Program-made: the position numbers and the translations under genes
The notes under the pieces: model-generated
Told to the model about the DNA's origin: nothing
The model's database searches: none
What the model saw: only the letters and a program-made list of their open reading frames with translations
In this document: positions 10,300 to 21,887 of the stretch, piece after piece
Position numbering within the stretch: the stretch's first letter is position 1
Layout of the letters: every line of letters starts with the position of its first letter
NCBI GenBank assembly: GCA_032191485.1
Contig: JAVDOI010000013.1
Coordinates: 1,704,559 to 1,768,558 of the forward strand
Reading direction: 5' to 3'
Origin: Leptoclinus maculatus
Taxonomy: Eukaryota; Chordata; Actinopteri; Perciformes; Stichaeidae
Length of the DNA: 64,000 nucleotides

Positions 10300-13200
10300 A
10301 TATTGCCGTCATGTTAATGGTTCTTCACAAACAGCCCACCTTATATGCATACAAGAGCTGTATGGCAAAATAAAACGTTTACGACTTTCTATGGGACTCA
10401 TGTATATAAAGCATCATAAACAACGCAACCAACTTATAATTCATTCATATATTGCATTTTGCATTATAATTCCCATAGTAGTAATACATGACAAAATGTG
10501 ACTCGTAGTATTAGGAGCAGTGGGAAGCTACTATGCTACTGTGTGTGACAGAATGCACAGTGAAGACTCGTATTGATCAGACCGGTCAGCTACGCCATGC
10601 TAAATGTGATCATCTCCACCGAACTTCTTCAAATCCCCTTAAAATTATTCATCTGTGCATTTGGGACGCTTAAAGTAAAAAAAACATGCAATCATAAATG
10701 ACACATAAATAGGAAAATAATGCAGCAGCTGAAAAATATATAAGCGAAAGAAGTAAAAGCTGGTCGCTGTTTGATGTTCATAAGCACCTAATCACTGTGT
10801 TACAGCAACAAGGTATCTAAGCAACCAATGTGAAAACAGCCAGTCGTGTCATTATGGCTCCGACAGGCAGAATGTTAGAATATGTTTTAAGTTAATTGAA
10901 CATTGTCCACACGGTAATGTTGCGATTTGTGCTTTCGATCTACTTTCTCCAGATTTTCGTGGAATGAACTGTCACTGAAAAATGCTGTATACATGCTAGG
11001 AGGGCAAATTAAACCATACAATGTTTATTTTCAATTTGCAAAATATCAAATACGCGAGGAGAAGTTGCCAATCTTGTCAAGATGAAAAATGACCTTGTGT
11101 GCAAGACATGACTGAGGCACATTCCTCTCTTTGTTACCATCTAAATACAAGTTGGGGACACTACTACAACTAAATACAAAAATAAACTGGAGATTTAGTT
11201 GTTTTTAAAGAAAATAAAACTTTCTTTTTAAACTTTGGTACAGAGCAGGGTTGTTCCATTTTGTCAGACTGTAGGTCAAATCCCTCAGAGAATGTGGACC
11301 GAGCATTTTATATACCGATCAAATAGTAGTCTTAAGGAAAAGGTCAGTTTCTCCATACTGTGTATTTCTTTAAAACATGTGATCCAGTCATCCTTTGATG
11401 GCGGATTTGCATACAACTACTATCCTGTGATGGGCATCATGAAGATATTCATCCTGGGCCATGAGATTCTGTGGGATTAGTTGTGACGAGTCCTTCCAAT
11501 GAAAGCGGTGAAGAGTGGCAGTAACTGTTAAACAAACACTGGATTCAAATATCTTCCTACAGTATGTGCTCAGTTGGTCCAGCCTGGGAGTTATCGGACT
11601 CAGTTCTGTGTTAAGTCGAATATAAAAACCCCTCCTGGTGGACTGGTTAGTTATGCAGGCTTCAGATATATTCAGAGGAATCAGCTCACAGGGGTTGTTT
11701 AACACCGAGCTGAATATACTTAAAACATTCATTCATAATGAAAGAGACAATACCACGGATGGTTATCTAAGTTATGTGTTTCATCAATACGGATTCATTA
11801 TACAATTGGTTCTGCTATGTCACATGACTAGTGTTATTCCAGTCGATATTAAAGATAATCCTAATAAGAACACCCCAGCCCTCCCAATGTAGTGCTACTG
11901 TGTGTCACTGGTCATCACGGGGCAGCACACGCCACATTCCTGACTCTCATCCTTCACACTAAAGACATTCCACAATAATCTGCCTTTAACGCCTCAACAA
12001 TGTCTTAACATAACAGGAGGTAAATCATTCTTTCACATCAACTGCGTGAACATATTCCACAGCTGTGATCCAAAACACTGTGAAAATATGCAGCATGAAG
12101 GTGTTTTTTGCTGATATGTTCTACAGCTGAATGTGACGAATGACGGTGATTTGCCTCAGGACATGATCACTCACAATTGCCAAGTTCAGAAAATTTTATC
12201 TCAGTCTAGCGGGAGCAATGACAAAAGACAATTGGGCTATCAGGTATTCTGTGTGACAGCGTTATACCTCAGCCTGACTCCAAGTGATTCTAATGCTCCT
12301 CTCTGCATGGCAAAGGGGAGAATGGCTGTTTGGAAGAGCAAGATGCAAAAAAACTATGTGTGATGAAGTCAGCAATGAGCAAATTATCAAATGTGCTCAC
12401 TGTAACGGTGAACGGTGAGGGCATGAGGCTCTAAAATGTGTCGGTTTCAGTCTCAAGATTTGATTTGTCATTGCATGTGGGCAGACAATAAATTGAAAAT
12501 AATTTTTAACAAATGAAGACACGCCACCACAGCTTAATTAAACTGTGATGACTCAGAGGTACAAAAAAACAAACAAACAAGAAAAACCAGGACGGCCATA
12601 AATAGTGTGCACCTTTAAAACTGAAAAAGAAAGAAAGAAATTCAAACATGCTGCCTCTGACCTTGCCGCCGCCGCCACCCCCGTTCACATTCCTGAAAAT
12701 ACTCGCCAGACATCTGAGGTCATCCGTGGCTCTGACGAGTCTCTACGCTATCTGGCAGCTGTCAGTCTTCATGTAGCCACTTGCAGGAGCCCCAGCTGGC
12801 CAGCTCGCCCTTATTTATGGGATGAAATTGAGCTGCTTCCCACTCACCTGTTCCCCTGCTCTCATTGTTATTGCTTAATGTGATTGGATAGTTGCAATAA
12901 TGGCTTATGATGTATTATTTATTAGGTTGAGTTAAGCATGACTTATTGAGTGGAGTTTGTCCAGCTTCCCCCAGTACCAATTGACCATTGATTTCATAAT
13001 TATTTTTTTTCTGTTCTTATCGTTTGAGTTGCACATTGGTGAAAGCCATAAACCGCTCAGTAAAACTAGATGCACCAAAGCAAACAAATCTGCTAACGTT
13101 ATTTTAGAAAATCAGAGACCTCAGATTCTAGTTTCGCCACATTGGCAGTGACTGCTGAGTGCGATGTCTGGAGGCCTGTACAATTAACACACAGCTCCAT

Positions 13201-14590
13201 CCAGCCTCTGGCCTTAGAATAAGTAGAAGGCAATTATAAAAAGAGCCTAGCGAGAGCACGAGGATGACACAGACATCTCCTCAGTGATATTGAAGGGGGG
13301 AAAAACACTGGAGACATTTAAATACAATTATTAGAAAACGGGCATTGCACAGGAACCTGTACCCGATGCCTTGCCCAGCAGTATTATCCCAGAAAAAAAG
13401 GGTATTTTAATTAAAATGATATCATTAGCTGTGTCTGATATAGGAACTTTCCTTTTTTTTGTTTTTGAGAAAACTACAAAAAAATAACTAATTATTTTCA
13501 TTCTTACAAATGCAACAATGACTCTTGTTTATATGTTTGACTAATGTATCACTATGTATCACTACTGGGAAAAACTTTGAGTATAAAAGTTGCATGTTGC
13601 CATATGAAGGAGTTCAGTGACATAATTATGCAAGAAAAAGTAACTAAATAGCTTTTTGGCTCGAGTCTAATGGATAGAAAGGCAGAGCTCTGCCATGGAA
13701 TGGTAAATGCTATGTAAATGTAAGTGGGCTCTTAAGTGGGCTGAACAATACCTTTATGGCTTTGGCTGGTGTACAATATTAATGTAAGGATTTTTTTTTG
13801 GGCGGGGGGGGGGTTAGTATTTCCTTTACAAGTGGCTAAGTGCCATGTGCTCAGTAAATGGTGCATCAGTCACTAACACTTTAATGTAATAGTCAGTTTC
13901 TGGCTCTATAACATAAAAGTTGACTGTCAAAATGTTTCGTTACAAAACACATGACCTATATTTCACTCATCAGATAGAAGACAACCAACCCAGGCTGTCT
14001 TCAGTCACTCTGATTCAAACAATCATGCTATACAGCTACATCCACAGACCCCCAGCATCTATTTTCAGACATCATACAAATTGGTGTCTTTCTGAAGACA
14101 AACAAGCCCCCTTTGCCACAGTGAAATATGTCAATGTGTGTGTCATTCAACGAGACATCAGGTGAGAGGAAAGGCCACTTTGTATGATATCCCAGAACTG
14201 ACGCTGACGTCTTGTCGATGTTCTCAAGGGTACATTTCAAAATGTCTAGTGACATAGAATCCAGATGTTCTTAATTAAGCACCCACGCCAGTTGACTACT
14301 TCAAAATATTAACATCAGGCAATGTGCGGAATAAGTGATCCTTTGATGTTTAGCTGGGGTGAGAATAGAGCAGGTAATCACAATTAATATTAATTTTTAA
14401 CTACAGTGATAATGTTCACTTCCGTGCAAAGGACGGCCCACTAATAAGAGTATACTAATCTGTATCTTTGTGTGGAAACATCTTGTTTGAACAGAATGAA
14501 ACGGTGCAGCATTCAAATGTTGTTTTGGAATTTGAATGTCAACGTTATGAATGAAGCTTCAAACCATTCGGTAAAACCCTATTAATGTGC
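10300..14590. other. Unassigned noncoding DNA
   Basis: Long A+T-rich interval. Includes a mixed-composition block at 12650-12960 (listed separately) and short G and T runs near 13790-13815. Open frames on opposite strands at 11388-11892 mirror each other. No supported exon. Confidence 0.4.
12650..12960. promoter_or_regulatory. Possible conserved noncoding element
   Basis: A block of higher complexity with 'ccttatttatgggatgaaa', 'cattgttattgcttaatgt' (ATTGTTAT resembles a SOX site and TTAATG a homeodomain site) and 'gattggatagttgcaataa'. A 92-codon plus-strand frame crosses it but has no domain. Regulatory status is inference from motif density only. Confidence 0.3.
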
Positions 14591-14599
14591 GTACCAAAT

Positions 14600-14789
14600 G
14601 TCATAGCAGTCCGCCCAATTGTTTAGGAGACATTTCACTCAAAACCACAAAATGTCAACTTCGTGGTGGCGCTAGAGGAAGAAAGTCAGGCGATCACCAA
14701 AGTCTTCAAGATACAATTGTCAGAAATATAAACATTCTCTGCCAATCCATGTCGTGGATGTAGAGACGGTTCACTGGATAAGTGGAATC
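14600..14789 (+). mobile_element. Interspersed-repeat fragment adjoining a foldback element
   Basis: Contains 'caaatgtcatagcagtccg', 'gagacatttcactcaaaac', 'ggtggcgctagaggaag', 'aagtcaggcgatcaccaaa' and 'gtagagacggttcactgga', the same modules as the repeat at 6650-7215. The foldback element starts directly at its 3' side, suggesting a nested insertion, although no continuation was found on the other flank. Confidence 0.6.
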
Positions 14790-14793
14790 TAAA

Positions 14794-15174
14794 GCCCCAG
14801 TCCCACCGAAAGCCGGGTATACTACGGATGTCCCCGGATACACTACGGATGTCCCCGGATACACTACGGATCAGATCCGGGGTCATCCGGGAGTGGAACC
14901 GTAGTGAAACCGTGGCCATCCGTGGTGAACCGTGGCGTATCCGGGAAGACGAGCGGCTCGCCGGACGTACAACTAACATCCGGGGTGATCCGTGGCCATC
15001 CGGGAATGGAGACGGGGGCGGCGTTGATCCGTAGTGTATCCGGGTTGAAATCGTAGGACCGGGATGAACCGTAGCGTAACCGTAGTATAACCGTGTTAAT
15101 CCGGGATGAAACGGGCGCTAGTTGACACCCCTGGGACATCCGTAGTATATCCGGCTTTTGGGGGGACTGGGGCA
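14794..15174. mobile_element. Non-autonomous foldback DNA transposon
   Basis: Terminal inverted repeats of about 23 bp: the left end GCCCCAGTCCCACCGAAAGC (from 14794) matches the reverse complement of the right end at 15151-15173 with three mismatches. A TAAA at 14790-14793 and another at 15175-15178 may be the target duplication. The interior is unusually G+C-rich and made of short 'actacggatgtccccggat' units (21-bp period at 14818-14874) whose inverted versions, 'atccgtagtatatccgg', occur in the right half, so the element can fold back on itself. No transposase is present. The superfamily is unknown; a 3-4 bp TA-rich duplication would suit several. Confidence 0.72.
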
Positions 15175-15178
15175 TAAA

Positions 15179-16600
15179 GATGAATTAGGTGACTCTCCCC
15201 CTGACTAATCAGAATTATCTGTTCATATATTTTGCTGTGCCAACACAGGAGGCGGAGGGTTGGTCGATGGGGATCTACTAATGTGTCAAAATAAGCTCAC
15301 TTGTTTCTAGTGGCAATTAACTTGCCGCTCATGGAGTCAGGTGGAAGTGAGCATGCTCGAGAATGGAGTTACTGTGCCAAACTGATAGTGCTTTAAAGCT
15401 TTAGGAGTGAGGCCCAGCGTTTTGCTAAAGGTTGCCAGCAAACATTCAGACACAATGTGGCTGATTTCTCGGGGTCAATATGCCAGAATTGTTTGACGTC
15501 TTATTAGGTCTTAAGATGTCTGGTTTAAGACTGCTGTGAGACGCTTGGCTAATTAAATTGGCTTTCGAGCTGTGTGTGTGACTACAGTGCATTGTGCATT
15601 GATGTGTCTGGGAACAAGCTGACAAATATTCAATGCTTGAATGTCTCAATAATGAAAGAGAGTTTTTTTTTTGTATCTTTTTAAAGCTGTGGCTGAGCAT
15701 TCTTAACGCCGCTGGTTTTGATTTACAATCGTGTAATGAGCAGCGATATGACGCACACACATTTTTACCACGCTAACAATTGTATCTCTCTTGAACTTCA
15801 GTCACATGACAAATGATGGCTGTAAAGGTCATGTTGCAGATTAATTTGAGAGGCAGGCAGTAATAGACAGATGAACATGAATTCATTTAGACTGAACTAA
15901 ACCAACACTGTCTGTGACAATCACTGATGTGTGTGTGACTGATGTTTCACAGCAATCCCTAAAACAAAGCTTCCCTGTACATCAAAGTTGATGGACTCAA
16001 CTTACGTATTCTTTTGAATATCTTTGTTGAGTACGTAGTTTCAATATGCCTTAACAGTATTATAAAACATTGCACACTCCCACTGGAAGTGTACGTGAGA
16101 GACCAAAGCATCTTGATAATGTGAGCATGAGGAAATGCTCACAGTAGAGGCTAAGAAAAGGTCACCTTGACAGAAAAGAATTAGAAAATGACAGAAATGT
16201 CAGGAGGCATTTTTATTAAAATGCCAATATTTTGCTGTATCAGTCTAAGCAGGTCATCAAGATAAGACCTTTACACTGTTTTGCCTTTCCATCAAACTCT
16301 GGCATTTTCTATGAGGGGAAGCATATGGGCTCATTTCATGTTGGGAAGGGAAACTTTGCCTTTCACACAGCTTATATGTACATCTTTCTCTATAGCTGTG
16401 TAACTGACTATAGTTGATCCGTGATCCGTGCGGAGCATGTGAACCACGGATTAACTACACAGTTTAACCATCACAGTGTGAAATCAAGTTTTTATTATCA
16501 TTTATCGGCCGATATTCAGTAAAAATATAATGTAATGCTACATTGCGAACGACAAATCAGTGTTAAAACATTAGTAGCACTGCTGCTAACAGCTAACGTG
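15179..16600. other. Unassigned noncoding DNA
   Basis: Includes a small perfect hairpin at 16121-16142 and the left flank of the minisatellite, where 'gttgatccgtgatccgtgc' and 'ccacggattaac' form an imperfect inverted pair near 16412-16456. No exon is supported. Confidence 0.4.
16121..16142. repeat. Perfect 8-bp-stem hairpin
   Basis: GTGAGCAT at 16121-16128 and ATGCTCAC at 16135-16142 are exact complements around a 6-base loop. Flanks do not extend the stem enough to suggest a microRNA precursor. Confidence 0.8.
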
Positions 16601-16603
16601 AGG

Positions 16604-17299
16604 CGGTTCCATTGAGTTACATCGTGACTCGTCGGTTCCATTGAGTTACATCGTGACTCGTCGGTTCCATTGAGTTACATCGTGACTCGTCGGTTCCATT
16701 GAGTTACATCGTGACTCGTTGGTTCCATTGAGTTACATCGTGACTCGTTGGTTCCATTGAGTTACATCGTGACTCGGTTCCATTGAGTTACATCGTGACT
16801 CGTCGGTTCCATTGAGTTACATCGTGACTCGGTTCCATTGAGTTACATCGTGACTCGGTTCCATTGAGTTACATCATGACTCGGTTCCATTGAGTTACAT
16901 CGTGACTCGGTTCCATTGAGTTACATCATGACTCGTTGGTTCCATTGAGTTACATCGTGACTCGGTTCCATTGAGTTACATCGTGACTCGTCGGTTCCAT
17001 TGAGTTACATCGTGACTCGGTTCCATTGAGTTACATCATGACTCGGTTCCATTGAGTTACATCGTGACTCGGTTCCATTGAGTTACATCATGACTCGTTG
17101 GTTCCATTGAGTTACATCGTGACTCGGTTCCATTGAGTTACATCGTGACTCGTCGGTTCCATTGAGTTACATCGTGACTCGTCGGTTCCATTGAGTTACA
17201 TCATGACTCGGTTCCATTGAGTTACATCGTGACTCGGTTCCATTGAGTTACATCGTGACTCGTTGGTTCCATTGAGTTACATCGTGACTCGTTGGTTCA
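16604..17299 (+). repeat. Minisatellite, 25 copies of a 26/29-bp unit
   Basis: Twenty-five copies of 'ggttccattgagttacatc' followed by 'gtgactc', with or without a 3-base GTC or GTT spacer, so units are 29 or 26 bp. Copies are nearly identical; the main variants are the spacer and G to A in 'atcatgactc'. Each unit contains a small dyad, GAGTTAC-ATC-GTGACTC, giving a 7-bp stem with one G-T pair. The 13-bp phrase 'attcagtaaaaat' occurs on both sides (16514 and 17306). Confidence 0.97.
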
Positions 17300-20150
17300 T
17301 GCACCATTCAGTAAAAATGAGTATTGGGCGATAAGATGAATTATGACGTAATGATGTGTCTAAATGTTGTCTTGTAAAATGTAGTTGTTGATAAACTTGA
17401 ATAAATACTTGTTTGAAGGAGATGTTTTCACAAAAAATATAATACACATATTGGAGAGGTTATGTTCTGACATAATCCCAGCCAAGAGTTTTGTGATCCA
17501 TACACTGTAGTGCAATAACTAGTGTTTCATTATTTAGAGGTCCATTTTATGTGTCCTGTAGGGACACTAATTGGTAGAAACTTTACACCTTCCTCAGGTA
17601 AGAGTAGGCCCTGTGAGAAATATTGGAAATTGGACATTCTGCAGTATCAAATATATGTGTTTCTCTCATTGAAAATGTCCCAATGACAGATCCTATCAAA
17701 ATTACCCACATATGTATACACACACACAATATGCCACACAAATAAAATGATTTAGCTTCTAGTTTAATGCAATTTTGTGGTGCTATATGAGCTGCTCTGT
17801 TTACCGAATGAGTTATTCATACATTTTATTTCCTTGCAGGTACATGGCGAAATTGATGGAATATATGTCAAATCACTCGCTGACATCTGCTCATATTCAT
17901 CAGCCTCTAAGTCCTTGCATTGGTTCCTTCATTAGAGAGGTGACACAAAACTCCATCAAGACTTGATATCCCCCCAGCACCTGAGCTAAATTGGATTTTA
18001 AATAAATGTCAGAGTGAGTTTTATATTAAAATTGGAGAGCATAAATGGAAGTTTGGTATCGGGCTTGGGGCAGAAACACACAGTATGTGCAAGGTGAAGT
18101 CAAATACGGTTCTTCCACCAATATTTGCAGGCCTAAAAGAATGGCGTGGACTAGTACAGGTAACAGGTTGTGATTTCAGTTTGGTTTCCATCACGTCTGA
18201 GTTAAACACCTCTATGAATACTTTTGAAACACGTCCTCCAAGGTAAAAACGTTAATTACCCCTTATTAATTGATTCACAGAAGTATCATTGGACTTATAA
18301 ACAACCTATTGTTGGAGTGTAATCCAATTAAAGAATTGTCTGTTCATTTGTTAAACCCATTGTAGCCCATTGAGACATCATTGGGATATACAAATACACT
18401 TGGTTTGCACTGGATTGGTCAAGGATTTCATGTTCTCTTGAACAGTGTTCAGATGAGGACAGCTCTTCTGTTAGAATAAAGATGAAATAAATAAACACGT
18501 GGATGTGTACTGAGCCTGCATTCACAGTATTGGACAAGTACAACCTACAGTAACAGACATAGTGGCACTCCTCCGACCAATGCCAGTCTACGTATTTGCT
18601 CAAATGATACACATATGCCTTCCTGTTGCTCAACAGGCTATTCTGCAAAGTAGTTTTAATATAACCAATTCATAAATAGGTCTGTGTCCCTAACCATTAA
18701 TGCATTTCACTTAATACATTTAGCTGAAGGAATGAGCTTTATTGCTTATTTCCAGTCATATGAGGATGATTGCAAAACATTAAAAATTAAAATATGGTGC
18801 CAAAGAATGTACACCATTAATATAAAAGTGTAGCGATTGATACGTTATGAGCTCACACACGTGACTCATAAGTGGGCCCTCTACAGCAATATTGTCTGCT
18901 GTCCTCTCACGAAAGGTCAGTCCAATCACACAATTGTAAATGTTTTTATTTCATGTTAGTTACCTTGGACAACACACATCCCCTCTCCTCGATGTACGCG
19001 TTAGATTATCACCTTTTGATGTTTCGGCTTCTCTGATACGAAAGCAATTACTCTGTAAACCCTGTACTAATTAGGATGAATTAAAGTACAGTAAAGAGTG
19101 AAAGTGGGGGAAATTACATTTGGAACTCACTAATTGCACTCCTCGTTTCTTTGTGACGGAGTGTAAAATGTAATCTCTTCCATATTTTCTCAACCAAGAG
19201 AAGTAACCTTTCTGATCAAAGCACAGCCAAGAAAAGGCAAAAGCGAGATCAATATCTGGAGGTGCTGACCTGATCAATTTCTCTCTGCTCTGCTCTGCTG
19301 CTTAGGTATTTTATTTTCCCAGAGAAAAGTCGCCACCTGATAGATTGGACTGACAGACCATCCCCATGGTGGCCACCTGCTCTCAAAAAAAAAAAAAAAA
19401 TAAGACTTAATTATGTCCACTTTTTCTAAAAGTAGCAGCAAAGTGCAGCAACACGAACAGTCCACATAGGAAACCATGTTCTACCACAGAGCAGTTTCAT
19501 TACCAGGGGTCCATGTGTGCACTATTCAACAAACAAACTGTTCTGGTGTTATGGTTCTATAATTAAATAAATCATGTGTCAAAATATGTTTTATTATTTG
19601 TAATGTTGAATCTATATACATATATATATATATATATCCTAATGCAACATATCACCCACTATCAGGAGGGTAGGGAAACTACTGTAAATTAAATAATAAT
19701 AACCTTTTTTGTAATAATCTTTTTTCCTTCAGATGACATTTATTGCATATCTAAAAAAAAAATGATAAGGACCCCAGTCGGTAATCTTTATGTTTGTTCA
19801 ATACATAGTGAAGATGAGTCAATAGTTGCAGCTCTAATATTATGATTAATAACTTACTGCCACAAATACAGATTTCTGTGTCATATAAATAACTGTATGC
19901 CAAACAGAGGACATTCTTACATGTTCAAATCAGCGACAGTAGTCGTGCTCGTGCTACTTACTCAATAATCTTGTCTCTACGACTGACAAAAAGCTGCAGC
20001 AGCCGGAAATGAGAAGCATCTCTTCATGTGCACACAGAGAGCAGTTACAACTGAAATGTGCAGAGAATACTTCATATTTACGTGTGCTATTGTTGGCTTT
20101 GTAAACTGTAATAGATTCTGATTGTCCCTTTTTTTTTCTAAAACACATCA
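17300..20150. other. Unassigned noncoding DNA
   Basis: A+T-rich. A 'ttccttgcag' acceptor-like site at about 17830-17839 precedes a 43-codon frame ending at 17966, but codon use is A+T-rich and no donor or partner is seen. An A run at 19385-19401 and a short TA tract at 19617-19637 are present. Confidence 0.4.
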
Positions 20151-20158
20151 CTTCATCT

Positions 20159-20160
20159 TC

Positions 20161-20203
<43 letters not shown>

Positions 20204-20231
20204 GTGTGTGTGTGTATGTGTGTGTGTGTAT
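20159..20231. repeat. TG microsatellite
   Basis: A TA start passing into about 35 TG units with a few interruptions. Confidence 0.95.
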
Positions 20232-20837
20232 GAGGGGTTATAATACCAATGCTTTATGAGCAGCTCCCTCCATATAATTGCACAAGCATCATTATTGTTA
20301 ACACACACTATCAACTGCTTCAGCATGCAACACACAAAGAAAGGGAAACTAAAGCATTTACTCGCACGTTGTTTTTCTGCCCATATACCTTTATAATGAA
20401 GACCAATTACAGAGCTACAGGCTGGCAGTGGCAGGATGAATACATTCTGACATGCCTCATAGCACCAGGATAATTAGCTGAGCTGGGTGAAAGAAAAGGG
20501 CTGTGTGTACGTTCGACTGCAAGGGGGGAATTGGCACCGACCTTTTGGAAGCAGGTATGAGATTGGCAACAGTCGCTAGAGAAAATGTTTCCCAGAGGGC
20601 AAAATAGCTACGGGCATCTAGAGCCACTGGCAAGTCACGCTTGAAAAGCAATGGTACCACTACAAAAAAAGGTCTTTTTGGCCTCCTGGCAGTGTCTCTT
20701 CCCGTTAATGGGGTTGTCTCCAGAGGTTTGATTTTTACTTTTCCATATTCATCACTAGCAAATTTGTATAATTAAGTGGGTTAATTGGAAATGAATACAG
20801 TAAAGCTATTGGTTAATAAAGCAGCTAAAAGCTTTGG

Positions 20838-21117
20838 AGTCCATCCGTCAATTAGCTGCAACCACTTATCCTTAGAAGGGTCACGGGGAGGAGCTGGAGC
20901 TGGATCCCAGGGGGACATCGGGGCGAGAGGCGGGGCTCTCACCCTGGACAGGACGCCAGTCAATCACACCGCTAACAAGTAAAGACCGAGAACCGTTCAC
21001 GCTCACACCTACGGGCAATTTGGATTCGCCAATTAACCTAACCTGCACGTCCTTGGTCTGTGGGAGGAAGTCAAAGCATCCAGGGGAAAAAAAACAGGGG
21101 GACATGCAAACATTTTG
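20838..21117 (+). mobile_element. RTE-type LINE 3' fragment (degraded)
   Basis: Phrases in order: 'aaccacttatccttagaag', 'aggagctggagctggatcc', 'gacatcggggcgagaggcg', 'ggacaggacgccagtcaat', 'caattaacctaacctgcac', 'ctgtgggaggaagtcaaag', 'gggggacatgcaaac'. This is the familiar 3' region of a fish LINE/SINE family I associate with the RTE (Rex3-like) group. Reverse transcriptase sequence is absent. Family name is from memory. Confidence 0.7.
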
Positions 21118-21818
21118 AGATTGAAAACAAACAAAAAAAGATATTCAACCAAATATGCTCTGTAAAAAAGAAAGATGTCGATCATTAAGAATCAGGGGCA
21201 TTTGCTCAAACACAGACACAGTTACATTCACTATAAATGGCCTTTTTTTTAGTGTTTTTGGTGTTTGTTTTGGAGGCATAAATACCATATAGACATTAGC
21301 ATTAACAATGCAATTAAGAGGGATGATAATGACATTGTCTATAACCAATAAAACTATCAGGTCCATTAAGCATTGGAGCAGAAATGGTGAACAAAAGAGC
21401 TCTCTGGAGAAATAAAGTCATCACTAAATCAATTCCTCGACGTGCCCAAAGCCCAACAATGTGACACTCCCTAAAAGAATAATCAATCAATTCTATGCAG
21501 AGGAAACGTTTTATTGACTTTAAATAGTTTATAATGTCCTGAGGGAGTGGTGAGGGGGCAGGGTGAGCCGTACAGACTCACTAATACAGATAACATACCA
21601 ATCATTGGATGAACTGTGCTATCAAAAGGGCTCATATGGTGCAAGTAGAGGTTAGCTACAGTAGCACTGGGGGTGAAGCCTGTTTTTAATGCACATGGAT
21701 GTGATTGTGAGCATTCAGGTTTGTTTTTTCTTCTTCTTCTTATCAGCACCAAAACCCAATCTCCCACCTTCAGTCTGAGGCCAGTGAAGACTATAAATAC
21801 TGCAGCAGTCACACAATG

Positions 21819-21887
21819 AGAGCTGGGACAGGCTCCAGTCACCCTGTCACCCTGCACTGGATAAAGTGCTATAATGGATGGATGGAT
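21819..21887 (-). mobile_element. LINE tail fragment with GGAT terminus
   Basis: 'gagctgggacaggctccag', 'cctgcactggataaagtgc' and a terminal GGATGGATGGAT correspond to the complement of the tail seen at 54171. The short tetranucleotide end is typical of this retrotransposon group in fish. It is a 5'-truncated insertion in opposite orientation to the fragment at 20838. Confidence 0.65.

Noticed and set aside
16121..16142. A microRNA precursor
   Set aside because: The stem is only 8 bp and does not extend into the flanks.
16604..17299. A CRISPR array
   Set aside because: Units are contiguous with only 0-3 bases between them; there are no unique spacers, and the context is vertebrate.
17840..17966. 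An exon after the TTCCTTGCAG acceptor-like site
   Set aside because: Codon use is A+T-rich, no donor follows before the stop, and no partner exon was found.
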